A stretch of 64,000 nucleotides of DNA from Wolbachia endosymbiont of Armadillidium arcangelii (GCF_040207875.1 NZ_CP157942.1:744001-808000), one strand, 5' to 3'. Counted from the first letter of the stretch, positions 35,836-45,040 are shown. Numbers and translations: made by a program. The notes: generated by a model not told the origin, from the sequence alone.

Positions 35836-36676
35836 TTACTGTTTATGATAATAAAGATCAGCAGGAACTTTATAATGTAGAGTCTGATGTCGCCTTCTAT
35901 AGTTATACCAAGCAACAAAATCATTTATTATAAGATTCAAATCTCTGATACTATTTGGTCTATAATAATATATAGCTTCTTGCTTTAAAGTTCTCCATAA
36001 GCGCTCAACAAATATATTGTCGAAGCAACGTCCTTTATGGTCCATACTGATTTTAATATTAGCACGCTCTAATTCCATAATAAAGTTGTAGCAAGTAAAC
36101 TGTACCCCTTGATCACTATTAAAAATCTCAGGTTTACCTTGTTTTAGAGCTTCTTTGAGAGTATAAAGGCAAAATCCAGCATCGAGATATGGTGATAATG
36201 AATGAGCAATAATATAGCGACTATACAAGTCCATTATTGCTACAAAATAGACAAACTTACCTTCTACCATAATATATGTTATATCAGTAGCCCATACCTG
36301 ATTAACTCTACAAATAATCAAATCTTTGAGTAAATAAGGATATATTTTATGCTTTTTTTCTTTAATACTTGTATTACATCTTTTTCTACAATACAGCCCA
36401 CTAATCTTCATTTTTTTCATAATTCTTAAGATTTTTTTGTGATTGACTACTACCCCACTCGCTATGATTTCAGCAGTAATTTTACGATATCCATAACGGC
36501 AATCAGAAGCCAATTGAATCAAATTTGCTACTTCACTTTCGTTATTAATTATAGGCCTATAATATAAGCTAGATCTGCAAATCTCCAGTAAATCAGCCTG
36601 TTTCCTAATTGACAGATCAGAATCTTTTTCTATAAACCTTACTCTATCTTTTTTGCTTATTTCAGTAATTTTTTTT
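35836..36676 (-). CDS. IS3-family transposase OrfB (integrase domain, via -1 frameshift)
   Basis: Catalytic rve domain: first Asp in VWATDITYIMVEGKFVYFVA, second Asp in PEIFNSDQGVQFT, Glu in FDNIFVERLWRTLKQE, with the HTH_21 part YGYRKITAEI ahead. The frame is open from the A8 tract at 36669-36676, continuing orfA after a -1 shift as KKITEISKKDRVRFIEKDSD; an internal ATG at 36522 is a poorer start. The DDE triad is intact, so the OrfAB fusion could be active. Confidence 0.85.
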
Positions 36677-36940
36677 CAAATAACTATTTTCCACTGTCAA
36701 TTCTCCTATTACTTTATGTAAACTTTCTATTTCTTGCGCTAAGATTCTTTGTTTTCTCGCACTTTCACTTTCTTCAACAAATAGGTCTTTTAACCTTGCC
36801 AATACTCTATCACGCCAATCATATAGATTTGTTGATGGTATTTTATATTCACTACATATCTCAGATGTGCTTTTTTGATTTTTTATTGCTTCCAAAGCTA
36901 TCTTTGCTTTTAACTCTGGTTCATATTTTTTTGTTGCCAT
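36662..36940 (-). CDS. IS3-family transposase OrfA (HTH)
   Basis: 92 residues. HTH_Tnp_1 type: MATKKYEPELKAKIALEAIK, STSEICSEYKIPSTNLYDWR, followed by a leucine-zipper-like helix. It ends LTVENSYLKKNY just after eight As, the usual slippery site for making OrfAB in IS3 elements. Confidence 0.88.
   Translation of the reverse strand: MATKKYEPELKAKIALEAIKNQKSTSEICSEYKIPSTNLYDWRDRVLARLKDLFVEESESARKQRILAQEIESLHKVIGELTVENSYLKKNY
36669..36676 (-). promoter_or_regulatory. A8 slippery site for OrfAB frameshifting
   Basis: Minus-strand run of eight As at the orfA end. A -1 shift joins the frame to orfB without a break. Confidence 0.7.
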
Positions 36941-37075
36941 ACTTTTACCCCTTTACCTTCCTACTCGGATTAACCATTTTTTTTGGTCTAGTTTATGGGG
37001 TGCATTGTAAACCTTGACTTTCTTATCAAGGTATGTAATAATTAAGTTGTATGATTACTTTAATAGGGAGGCATT

Positions 37076-38821
37076 ATGACTTTAAAAATCAAACAGTGGA
37101 AAGGGATACTGAATGCAGTAAATTCAAGTGAGGGTGATATACTTAAACAGATAAAGGCGGAATTAAAGCAAGGTAAAAGTATATATCAAGAATGGGAAGA
37201 TATTAACTTTAGTTTAAACTACCTATTTAGCGTATCGATTGATGATAAAAAAATTCAGAAATTAACATTATTGCATATAGCTGCCTTCAATGGCCATACA
37301 GAGGTAGTAACAACTCTATTAGAAAACAGGGCTATGATTGATAAGAAAGGCGCTGATGGAGAGACTCCTTTACATTTGGCTACTAGAAATGGCCATACAG
37401 AGGTAGTAACAACTCTATTAAACAAAGGGGCTAAGGTTGATGAGAAAAACGCTATTGAATGGACTCCTTTACATTTGGCTGCTCAAAATGGCTATACAGA
37501 GATAGTAAAGGCCCTCATAAAAAAAGAGGCTAAGGTTGATGAGAAAAGCTCTATTGGATGGACTCCTTTACATTTGGCTGCTGGAGATGGCCATAAAGAG
37601 GTAGTAACAACTCTATTAAACAACGGGGCTAAGGTTGATGAGAAAGGCTCTGGTGGATGGACTTCTTTACATTTGGCTGCTGGAAATGGCCATAAAGAGG
37701 TAGTAACAACTCTATTAAACAAAGGGGCTAAGGTTGATGAGAAAAAAGATCATGGATGGACTCCTTTACATTTGGCTACTCAAAATGGCCATACAGAGGT
37801 AGTAACAACTCTATTAAACAAAGGGGCTAAGGTTGATGAGAAAAAAGCTAATGAATGGACTCCTTTACATTTGGCTGCTCGAAATGGCTATACAGAGATA
37901 GTAAAGACCCTCATAGGAAAAGGGGCTAAGGTTGATGAGAAAGAAGCTAATGGATGGACTCCTTTACATTTGGCTGCCTTCAATGGCCATACAGAGGTAG
38001 TAACAACTCTATTAAACAACGGGGCTAAGGTTGATGAGAAAGGCGCTGATAGAGGGACTCTTTTACATTTGGCTGATGGCTATACAGAGATAGTAAAGGC
38101 CCTCATAGGAAAAGGGGCTAAGGTTGATGAGAAAGGCGCTATTGGATGGACTCCTTTACATTTGGTTACTAGAAATGGCCATGCAGAGGTAGTAACAACT
38201 CTATTAAACAACGGGGCTAAGGTTGATGAGAAAGAAGCTAATGGATGGACTCCTTTACATTTGGCTGCCTTCAATGGCCATACAGAGGTAGTAACAACTC
38301 TATTAAACAAAGGGGCTAAGGTTGATGAGAAAGGCGCTAGTGGATGGACTCCTTTACATTGGGCTGCTAGAAATGGCTATACAGAGATAGTAAAGACCCT
38401 CATAGGAAAAGGGGCTAAGGTTGATGAGAAAGAAGCTAATGGATGGACTCCTTTACATTTGGCTGCCTTCAATGACCATACAGAGGTAGTAACAACTCTA
38501 TTAAACAACGGGGCTAATCTTTCAATAAAGGATAAAAACGGTATAACTCCAAGAGACCTACTTTTAGAAAAGGCAGTTAGCAAAGCAGTAAAAACTGGTA
38601 GTATTTGTGGTGCTATAGCTGCATTAGCAGTTGGTGGTGGACTTTTTGCTGCCGGTGTTGCATTACCAATGTTGGCTTTAATTGGTATAGCTGTAGCATC
38701 TGCATTAGTAATAGGAGTTACTGCTGGTGGCATTACATATTCAGTATTAAAGCCTCGTGATAAGCTAGATGAACCTGACTTAGGAGTAGCTAACCAACAA
38801 GTACCTAAAAAAGCTTACTAG
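37076..38821 (+). CDS. Ankyrin-repeat protein (13 repeats) with membrane hairpin
   Basis: 581 residues. An N-terminal region of ~63 residues is followed by 13 ankyrin repeats (64-490), mostly of the form TPLHLAARNGYTEIVKTLIG-KGAKVDEKEANGW. Repeat 9 is two residues short. Many 99-bp units are almost identical; repeats 7-8 and 12-13 look like a recent block duplication. The C terminus (about 504-560) has two hydrophobic segments, CGAIAALAVGGGLFAAGVAL and LIGIAVASALVIGVTAGGIT. TAGGGAGG just upstream is a strong ribosome site. It is probably a secreted, membrane-inserting host-interaction protein; this is inferred from family behaviour. Confidence 0.85.
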   Translation: MTLKIKQWKGILNAVNSSEGDILKQIKAELKQGKSIYQEWEDINFSLNYLFSVSIDDKKIQKLTLLHIAAFNGHTEVVTTLLENRAMIDKKGADGETPLHLATRNGHTEVVTTLLNKGAKVDEKNAIEWTPLHLAAQNGYTEIVKALIKKEAKVDEKSSIGWTPLHLAAGDGHKEVVTTLLNNGAKVDEKGSGGWTSLHLAAGNGHKEVVTTLLNKGAKVDEKKDHGWTPLHLATQNGHTEVVTTLLNKGAKVDEKKANEWTPLHLAARNGYTEIVKTLIGKGAKVDEKEANGWTPLHLAAFNGHTEVVTTLLNNGAKVDEKGADRGTLLHLADGYTEIVKALIGKGAKVDEKGAIGWTPLHLVTRNGHAEVVTTLLNNGAKVDEKEANGWTPLHLAAFNGHTEVVTTLLNKGAKVDEKGASGWTPLHWAARNGYTEIVKTLIGKGAKVDEKEANGWTPLHLAAFNDHTEVVTTLLNNGANLSIKDKNGITPRDLLLEKAVSKAVKTGSICGAIAALAVGGGLFAAGVALPMLALIGIAVASALVIGVTAGGITYSVLKPRDKLDEPDLGVANQQVPKKAY

Positions 38822-39188
38822 CAAAAGCCCAAGCAGAAGATCTTTTACCTTCCTTTTGTATTTTTTCTTGGGAAAACTTTATTAAGTTAATAGCTTAAGA
38901 TAATTTTTAAAAAGTTATTCCGATGCTTATGATTTTTAGAGTATAATGAGTTTTTCTTCTGCAGTATTATATGTCAGCTGAATAGGGGTCATTGGAAGCA
39001 TTTGGTGTTTCTGTTGGAGCATTTTTTTGCTAGTTTTTCACATAGGTTGAATATATTAAGATTCTTATTATTTTCATTGATATATTTACATTAGTTGAGT
39101 GTCAGTTTCTATGTGTAATAGTTTAGCTTAATCCCTCCATAGCAGCTTCTTCTGCAATACTTTTAATTTTCTGGCACATCTGTTGCTT
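38822..39188. other. Intergenic between island and phage remnant
   Basis: 367 bp, AT-rich, no coding frame recognised and no match to other repeats in the window. A phage attachment site would be expected in this area, but none can be identified from one sequence. Confidence 0.4.
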
Positions 39189-40664
39189 TTATAAATTAAG
39201 ACCATAGAATTTCTCTAGTTGGTCACTCCACAGCATCGGTATTTCTCTCAAATCAACTAATTTCAAATCTCTTGGCTGTCTTCCATTTACTATGTCTTCT
39301 TTAATTTTTGGTGCTAAATAATTCAGCCTTAAAATTTGCTGTATTCGTCTTGCACCTATATTAATTTTGGCACTCAGTTCTTTTATATTTGCGTATTTTC
39401 CCTCCTCTAGCTGACGTTTCCATAGGTGAGCTCTTACCACTGCTTTCAGTAGCGCATTATTTGTTTTTCCTTCTGGTTCTACTACTGTGCATTTGTTTCC
39501 TTTCTTCTTTGTTGGTATAAATTTTTCCTCTGATTCAAAATGCACCTCTATTCCATCTTCTCTTACCATTACTCCCTTTATTAACTTTTTCACTACTTCT
39601 TTCTGCTTTCCAAAACTTAGATTTCTCCACTCTTCTTCCCATTTTTCATATAGCTGTTCAGCTTTCTTCATCACTTCTTTTTCCACTTCTCCAGCAATTA
39701 TTGTTCTGTTCACTGATCCACAATCCTTCCCCCTTAAATGGTTATTGCACACATAATATCGGTACCTTTTATTTTCCTTTTTCGCATAGGTCAACGTCAT
39801 ATTTACATCACAGCTCTTGCACTTTATTATCCCCTTTAGTAGCGCTTCCTCATATTTTGCTTTTCTATATGGCTGATTCTTTATTAATTCTTGCGCTTTT
39901 TGCCATTTTTCTTCTTCTATTATTGCTTCATGTTTTCCCTCATATTGCTTCTCATAATGCTTGATTTTTCCCATATATATTGGATTTGTTATTATTCTCC
40001 TTACCGTCGCTTTTTTAAAGATATCTGATTTTGTTCGGTATCCTTCTCTGTTTAACTCTCTTGCCAACTCTGCCATTGACTTCAGCTCCAAATATCTTTC
40101 AAATATATGCTTTACTGTTTTTGCTTCTTTCTCATTTATTATTAATTCTTTATCTTTTACATCATATCCAAGCGGCAAAATTCCCCCCATCCATAGACCC
40201 TCTTCCTTCGATGTTGCTATTTTATTTTTTACCCTTTCTACGATCATTTCTCTTTCTAGTTGTGCTGCTCCTGACAATACCGTTTGTACAAATTTTCCCA
40301 TTGGCGTATTATTGTCAAATATCTGCGTTACTGCTACAAAATTTACTCTATGTCTTCTAAAAAATGATGTTACTTCGATGCTGTCTTTTGTTTCTCTTGA
40401 TAGTCTGTCTAGTGTGTACACTACTACACAATCTACCTCTCCTTTTTTTACATCTTCAAACAATTCCTTTATTGCTGGTCTTTCTAAGTTTTTTCCCGAG
40501 AAACCTCCATCGTCGTACCTTTTGGCCAATGCTACCCAGCCTTCTTTGCTCTTTATGTACTTCTCACATGCTACTCGTTGCGCATCTAAACTGTTAAACT
40601 TCTGCTCTAGACCGTCTTCATTTGACTTTCTCGTATATATTCCACATCTTATCCCTTTACACAT
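39189..40664 (-). CDS. Phage WO large serine recombinase
   Basis: 491 residues from ATG 40664 (MCKGIRCGIYTRKSNEDGLE); a start 15 codons upstream is possible. The resolvase domain has the nucleophile serine in YTRKSNEDG and catalytic arginines in YTLDRLSRETKDS and GAAQLEREMIVERVKNKI. A recombinase domain (GGILPLGYDVKDKELIINEK), a zinc ribbon (CKSCDVNMTL, CNNHLRGKDCG) and a coiled coil follow. It integrates and excises the prophage. The start overlaps the upstream DUF2924 gene by 8 bp. It is intact, although the prophage is only a remnant. Confidence 0.9.
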   Translation of the reverse strand: MCKGIRCGIYTRKSNEDGLEQKFNSLDAQRVACEKYIKSKEGWVALAKRYDDGGFSGKNLERPAIKELFEDVKKGEVDCVVVYTLDRLSRETKDSIEVTSFFRRHRVNFVAVTQIFDNNTPMGKFVQTVLSGAAQLEREMIVERVKNKIATSKEEGLWMGGILPLGYDVKDKELIINEKEAKTVKHIFERYLELKSMAELARELNREGYRTKSDIFKKATVRRIITNPIYMGKIKHYEKQYEGKHEAIIEEEKWQKAQELIKNQPYRKAKYEEALLKGIIKCKSCDVNMTLTYAKKENKRYRYYVCNNHLRGKDCGSVNRTIIAGEVEKEVMKKAEQLYEKWEEEWRNLSFGKQKEVVKKLIKGVMVREDGIEVHFESEEKFIPTKKKGNKCTVVEPEGKTNNALLKAVVRAHLWKRQLEEGKYANIKELSAKINIGARRIQQILRLNYLAPKIKEDIVNGRQPRDLKLVDLREIPMLWSDQLEKFYGLNL

Positions 40665-41097
40665 TTTCCCTTCCCTTTTGATCACGCAAACCAAATAGGA
40701 GCGGCCCATTGTAACTCATTCCCATTATTTTTCCGGCTACTGCTGATAATGATGTGAAAAATTCTTCTCTGTAGATTAAACCCTTATCTGTTACCATTAC
40801 TGCGTGAGTCTCTTCCCCTCTCTCTAATATTAGCTCTGTTCCCTCTACTGGCAGTTTATCGCTACTTATTCTTTTTCCCTTCTCTAGCCGATCTGCCAGA
40901 TACTCTAGTCTTTTTGTCCCCTTTCTTGACATTTCTCCATACGCTTTTTCCTGCATTCTATAAGCTAATCTCGGTATCAGATATTTCTTTGAGTATCTAG
41001 GCGCTTCTTCCCCAAATACCTTCTTCCATATTTTTCTCAGTTCATCCAAAGGTTTTCTCTCTAAATTCATTACTTTCTTTTCTGTTTCTTTCTCCAT
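40657..41097 (-). CDS. DUF2924 phage protein
   Basis: 146 residues. DUF2924 pattern: LRKIWKKVFGEEAPRYSKKYLIPRLAYRMQEKA, then GTELILERGEETHAVMVTDKGLIYREEFFTSLSAVAGKIMG. Function unknown; commonly next to serine recombinases in prophages, and translationally overlapping one here, so it may help recombination. It is 4 bp downstream of the ankyrin gene. Confidence 0.85.
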   Translation of the reverse strand: MEKETEKKVMNLERKPLDELRKIWKKVFGEEAPRYSKKYLIPRLAYRMQEKAYGEMSRKGTKRLEYLADRLEKGKRISSDKLPVEGTELILERGEETHAVMVTDKGLIYREEFFTSLSAVAGKIMGMSYNGPLLFGLRDQKGRENV

Positions 41098-41101
41098 ATT
41101 T

Positions 41102-41557
41102 TTAGCCCTTCATAAATAACTTTTCAATTCTGTCTGTTTCTTTCTTTAATACCTCGGTTACTTCTTTACTATAATCCATTGCTGTCATTCCAAATTTATC
41201 TGCTTGCTCTATTTCTCCTCCAGCTTTCACTAGCTCCTCCACTATTTCTTTTTCACCTACCATGCACGCAAGGTGTAGAGGTATGCATTTATTTCCATAT
41301 TCCTCAGCATTTACGTCTGCTCCTGATTTTATCAATTCCCTCACGATTTCTAGACGTTTTTCCGTTACCGCTAGGTGCAGTGCTGTATATCCTTCTACAT
41401 CTTTAGCATTCACATTCGCTCCTTTTTCGACTAATAACTCCACTGTTTTTACCTCTACTGCATAATGTAGAGCTGTTCTTCCTTTTTCGTCTCTTGCATA
41501 AATATTTTTAAATGAGTTCTCTAATAGAGATTTCTCTTTCTTACCAAGCTTTATCAT
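41102..41557 (-). CDS. Small phage-borne ankyrin protein
   Basis: 151 residues, four ankyrin-like units: GRTALHYAVEVKTVELLVEK, GYTALHLAVTEKRLEIVREL, NKCIPLHLACMVGEKEIVEE and FGMTAMDYSKEVTEVLKKE. No membrane segment or signal is seen. It lies in a tight minus-strand series (4 bp to DUF2924, 25 bp from the next ankyrin gene). Phage WO commonly carries such genes next to the recombinase; they are thought to act on host proteins. Confidence 0.88.
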   Translation of the reverse strand: MIKLGKKEKSLLENSFKNIYARDEKGRTALHYAVEVKTVELLVEKGANVNAKDVEGYTALHLAVTEKRLEIVRELIKSGADVNAEEYGNKCIPLHLACMVGEKEIVEELVKAGGEIEQADKFGMTAMDYSKEVTEVLKKETDRIEKLFMKG

Positions 41558-41582
41558 AATCTACCCCTACCTTTCTTTAAAC

Positions 41583-42302
41583 CTAAGCCTTCCTTTTCAC
41601 CACCTCATCTATCATCTCATTTACTTGGCTCATTATCTTGCTTGCTAAATTTTGACATTCCTCCTTTATTAGTGATTTGTCTCTTTTCCTTATTTCTCCT
41701 ATCTCTATTATTTTTAGCTCCGGCATGTAGCTTCCATTCAACATGTCTGCTATTTCTCCCACTAGCCCCTCTATTCCATAGCAGGTCAGTTCTCTACTTT
41801 TTGTTATTCCACCTTTTTCTCTCAAAAATTTGCTTGCCTTTTCACTTTCTTTGCTATCACACAGAGAATACTTTTCACTTTCCCAGATATAGTACATTGG
41901 TGTTGCACCATATTTATTCAGTTGATTAACCTCAGCTCCTGCTTTTACTAGCTCCTTTATTATTTCAACTCCTGCTCCTCCCATCTTGCACGCAGAGTGG
42001 AGTGGCGTACATCCAGTGACATATTGAGTGGCATTTACTTCTGCTCCCGACCTTAGCAGTACTTTTACATTTTCTAAACTTTTTGCGAATACTGCACAGT
42101 GCAGAGGTGTATAACCATTTTTATCTCTTGCATTTACCTCTGCTCCTTTCTTTATTAAGAACCTCACTGTTTTGTAATTGGAGATTTCTACTGCTTGGTG
42201 TAATATCGTCTCTCCTTCTTCATTTCTTTTATTAATATCCTTACTTGATACTTCTTTACAAAACTTACTAAAAGATTCTCTCTTTTCTTTGCTAAACTTC
42301 AT
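41583..42302 (-). CDS. Phage-borne ankyrin protein
   Basis: 239 residues. Ankyrin repeats fill about residues 25-150 (GETILHQAVEISNYKTVRFL, GYTPLHCAVFAKSLENVKVL, GCTPLHSACKMGGAGVEIIK, GATPMYYIWE). A C-terminal part of about 80 residues is unrelated to repeats, charged and helical (EIGEIRKRDKSLIKEECQNL). It resembles the shorter protein downstream, suggesting tandem duplication followed by divergence. It starts the promoter-distal part of the phage remnant. Confidence 0.88.
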   Translation of the reverse strand: MKFSKEKRESFSKFCKEVSSKDINKRNEEGETILHQAVEISNYKTVRFLIKKGAEVNARDKNGYTPLHCAVFAKSLENVKVLLRSGAEVNATQYVTGCTPLHSACKMGGAGVEIIKELVKAGAEVNQLNKYGATPMYYIWESEKYSLCDSKESEKASKFLREKGGITKSRELTCYGIEGLVGEIADMLNGSYMPELKIIEIGEIRKRDKSLIKEECQNLASKIMSQVNEMIDEVVKRKA

Positions 42303-42469
42303 ACTTACCTCACAAAATTAGCTTTTCTAGCGCCAGATAAATTTCTTATATTTACCTGCTGCTATTCAAGTCATGTCCTTTTTAGCATGAGAAAGCAAGT
42401 CTTTTTCTTTTTATTTCATACACTTTAACCTATTATTAATATAATATATGAGGGTCTAAATATAAGTAC

Positions 42470-43630
42470 TTAACTTATTATAGATATTACTTGACTATTT
42501 TTCCAACTTCTGTGCAAATGTCGATGTTCGTGCCACTTCAGTACTCCTGGATAAAATACTAAAATGTGCTTTTCTAATTCGTGTATTGAGTCTTTTTGCT
42601 CTAAATCATTTTTATAGTAAACGTTGTGTTCTGCTAAAACATATTTTCTGACCTTCTGATCTGTATAATTTTCTACTTTATAGTTGTGAGTAACGCTAAA
42701 CCTTTCTAAAATTGGCTTGTGTTTTAAACTCCAATGTTGCCCTGAAAGTTTATCGTTTCCCAATACAAATTTATTCCCTCTTTCCTCTATACTACCAACT
42801 GGAAAACATGTGTTTATTTCTCCTAAATTCCAACTATCCGATAATACTATCTGCGCTTTTGCAAATTTAATCGATGGTAATAAACTCTGTGGTAATGGAT
42901 ATAGTGCTTTTAAGTTGTACCACTGATGACTTCTTTCATAGATACCTTTGTAATCCTTTGTGTGAGGCTCTGTTTCTCCAAGTACTGCTACATCTAATCG
43001 ATATATGTCATTACTAAATGCTTGCTCATAATGCTCTCTTAAATAGTTGTCTACAATCTCTACTAACGGACCTCTAGAACTGAAAAAATTTATTCTTCCA
43101 AACGATAACACTGGCCCATTTTTTTCAACTTTTATACCAGAGTAGTCTGATAACAAACTTCCAAATAAACTTTCATCTAAAATAAACCTATAAACGTTAT
43201 AGTGATCATTGAAAATCCTCATTAGTCGAGATCTTGCTGGTAACGATAGTTTTGCAAGTTCTACTACTGCATCCACAAAAAAGTCATTTGGAACATCTTT
43301 TATTCCTATTTGCAACTCGAAAAAATGTTTACCAGGTGGTTCTTCGATAATTGTAATATCTTCTATATTTGCCCATTTTAGTGCTATTTTTAGTGATGCT
43401 GGAGTTCCTCTCAGTCTTTGAAATTTTACTCCTTCTACTATGGCTTTTCTTCTATCTTTTACCCAGCGCAGTATTTCTTCTAAACCATATTCTTCTATTA
43501 TCCACGGCAATGTTTCTTCTTTAAGATTAAACTTAAATCCTTTGATACAGCTTGGATCAACCTTATAATCTATTGCATCAACCAGTGCTTGCTCTTGCTT
43601 TGTTGCGTTTGGCAGTAATAAACTTTTCAT
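42470..43630 (-). CDS. Phage tail protein I (P2 gpI-like)
   Basis: 386 residues. The N-terminal half matches tail protein I: MKSLLLPNATKQEQALVDAI, LPWIIEEYGLEEILRWVKDR, RLRGTPASLKIALKWANI. The C-terminal ~200 residues are specific to phage WO and may contact the fibre or host. It assembles at the baseplate with J and W, whose genes lie upstream in the same order as in P2-like phages. No frameshift is seen. Confidence 0.8.
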   Translation of the reverse strand: MKSLLLPNATKQEQALVDAIDYKVDPSCIKGFKFNLKEETLPWIIEEYGLEEILRWVKDRRKAIVEGVKFQRLRGTPASLKIALKWANIEDITIIEEPPGKHFFELQIGIKDVPNDFFVDAVVELAKLSLPARSRLMRIFNDHYNVYRFILDESLFGSLLSDYSGIKVEKNGPVLSFGRINFFSSRGPLVEIVDNYLREHYEQAFSNDIYRLDVAVLGETEPHTKDYKGIYERSHQWYNLKALYPLPQSLLPSIKFAKAQIVLSDSWNLGEINTCFPVGSIEERGNKFVLGNDKLSGQHWSLKHKPILERFSVTHNYKVENYTDQKVRKYVLAEHNVYYKNDLEQKDSIHELEKHILVFYPGVLKWHEHRHLHRSWKNSQVISIIS

Positions 43631-43677
43631 TTGTCTTTTCTTTCAAGTTGCTTTAATTTCCTTTATTTAGGTAGCTT

Positions 43678-43912
43678 ATGAGTGAGCAAGAGATCATTGC
43701 AGAACTGATAAAAAACAAAAATATTCTCGGTATTAAAAATACTTTCTTTGATATTTGACTATATTGTTAATACCTTAAAAAATAAGTTGCAACAGCTAGG
43801 AGAAGGAGAGTCTTTTCGTCTGCATAACATTGGTCATTTTTATCCAGTAAACCTTAAACCACTTATTGCACGTAATCCTCTCACTGGCACAAAGCAAAAA
43901 AATACGTTTTAA
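43678..43912 (+). pseudogene. HU/IHF-like DNA-binding protein, frameshifted
   Basis: Plus-strand remnant between two minus-strand tail genes. ATG 43678 opens SEQEIIAELIKNKNILGIKN and stops at TGA near 43757. One base shifted it reads FDYIVNTLKNKLQQLGEGES, FRLHNIGHFYPVNLKPLIAR, NPLTGTKQKNTF. The beta-arm RNPLTG and the GxF-like GHF match HU/IHF. Its end overlaps the baseplate J stop by 4 bp. Confidence 0.75.
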
Positions 43913-44700
43913 ATCCTATCTAACTTGACGTAGCTAAGCACCGCACACTCATTCCCCAGTACCACAACATCCTCTTTTGGTTCTATTAATTCTACATTCT
44001 CTACACCCTCTACAAATAGATTTGCTATTATCCAAGATCTTGTTACACTCCACCCTAATCTTTTTGCTAATTCAAATTTCTTAATAAACTGCTTCTTGAT
44101 TTCTTCCTCTGATATTACAGGACTTATGCTCATTCTGCTGTGAATATCTATTTCCGTAATATTGCAACCAATTACTGTTACTGTATCGGTTAAAACCCTT
44201 ATATCATCTCTAGTAACCTGCTTTTTTACAATTTCAAGTAGTTCTTCTGACACTATGCCAGTTGTGGATAATTGTGTTGATAAAATCGAGATCTGTACTT
44301 TTCCTGGTATAGGTGATTCTACTAACGCATCTTTTACTCTACTATCTGCTGACAGTGCATGATAACGATAATTTCCTCCTGTACTCCAGCCTTTTACTTT
44401 TGCTTTTACCCTCTTTCTAAATCGTTCATCATTTTCCTCTTTTTGTCTCTCTACTCCATAAAATTCAGCTAAATTATCAAGATCTTCTCCTACTGCAAAT
44501 TTCAGTAAATTACCCTTTACAGCTTCGTTTATTCTTTCTCTGAGCAAAAGTTCTCGCCATGCTGCTACCTCCAGAATCTTTATCGCTGGGTCACTTTCAA
44601 CTAATGCTGTAAAACTTGCGTCACGCTTCACCAATTCTTCCCTCATCCGAGACAGAATTTCTTCGAAGTTCAGTGGCTCAATAATGTTAGTCTGCTGCAT
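43909..44700 (-). CDS. Phage baseplate assembly protein J
   Basis: 263 residues, P2 gpJ-like: NFEEILSRMREELVKRDASF, ESDPAIKILEVAAWRELLLRERINEAVKGNLL, GEDLDNLAEFYGVERQKEEN, DERFRKRVKAKVKGWSTGG and a C-terminal immunoglobulin-like part. It forms the baseplate wedge with W and I. 2 bp separate it from gpW. It is full length compared with phage WO relatives I recall. Confidence 0.88.
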   Translation of the reverse strand: MQQTNIIEPLNFEEILSRMREELVKRDASFTALVESDPAIKILEVAAWRELLLRERINEAVKGNLLKFAVGEDLDNLAEFYGVERQKEENDERFRKRVKAKVKGWSTGGNYRYHALSADSRVKDALVESPIPGKVQISILSTQLSTTGIVSEELLEIVKKQVTRDDIRVLTDTVTVIGCNITEIDIHSRMSISPVISEEEIKKQFIKKFELAKRLGWSVTRSWIIANLFVEGVENVELIEPKEDVVVLGNECAVLSYVKLDRI

Positions 44701-44702
44701 CT

Positions 44703-45038
44703 TTATATTACAACCCCATCAAAGCGAATGTTTTTCCCACTTGGTACGTATAATCCTTCTAGGTCAAGCGTTACTTTTCCTTCTTTTACTTCTGTAATTT
44801 TTACTTTTTCTAACTTAAATCTCTTTTCCCATTTTTCCAAAGCTTCTGCAGTTGCTGCGTAAATTTCTAGTGTTAAATCTCTACTGATTGGTTTATCTAC
44901 TAATTCAAATAGCCTAGACCCGTAATCTCTCCTCATTATTCTACTGTTAATAGGAGTGGTTAATATATCAATTATTGATTGTTTCAGATGTCCTATTCCT
45001 TCTAATTCCTTACCTGTTTCTTTATTCATTCCTTTCAC
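44703..45038 (-). CDS. Phage baseplate assembly protein W (gp25-like)
   Basis: 111 residues. GPW/gp25 pattern: HLKQSIIDILTTPINSRIMRRDYGSRLFELVDKP with a C-terminal LEGLYVPSGKNIRFDGVVI. The RRDYGSRL box is diagnostic. Baseplate wedge component, in one transcription unit with J (2 bp) and the PAAR-like gene (2 bp). Confidence 0.9.
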   Translation of the reverse strand: MKGMNKETGKELEGIGHLKQSIIDILTTPINSRIMRRDYGSRLFELVDKPISRDLTLEIYAATAEALEKWEKRFKLEKVKITEVKEGKVTLDLEGLYVPSGKNIRFDGVVI

Positions 45039-45040
45039 TC

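Larger units (their letters stand above)
35731..37004 (-). mobile_element. IS3-family element
   Basis: 1,274 bp with TG...CA ends and related inverted repeats: TGCACCCATTTGTCTAGACC on the left and the complement of TGCACCCCATAAACTAGACC on the right. It carries orfA and orfB on the minus strand. It lies between repeat copy C and the ankyrin gene, so it probably arrived after the island was built. No clear 3-4 bp target duplication. Confidence 0.85.

Noticed and set aside
37264..38545. Regular ~99-bp spaced repeats that could suggest a CRISPR array
   Set aside because: The repeats are in frame and encode 33-residue ankyrin units in one long ORF; there are no unique spacers and no cas genes.
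39487..40698. Several plus-strand ORFs of 77-245 residues across the recombinase gene
   Set aside because: They lie antisense to a clear serine recombinase with catalytic motifs and are composition shadows rich in Phe/Leu/Ser.
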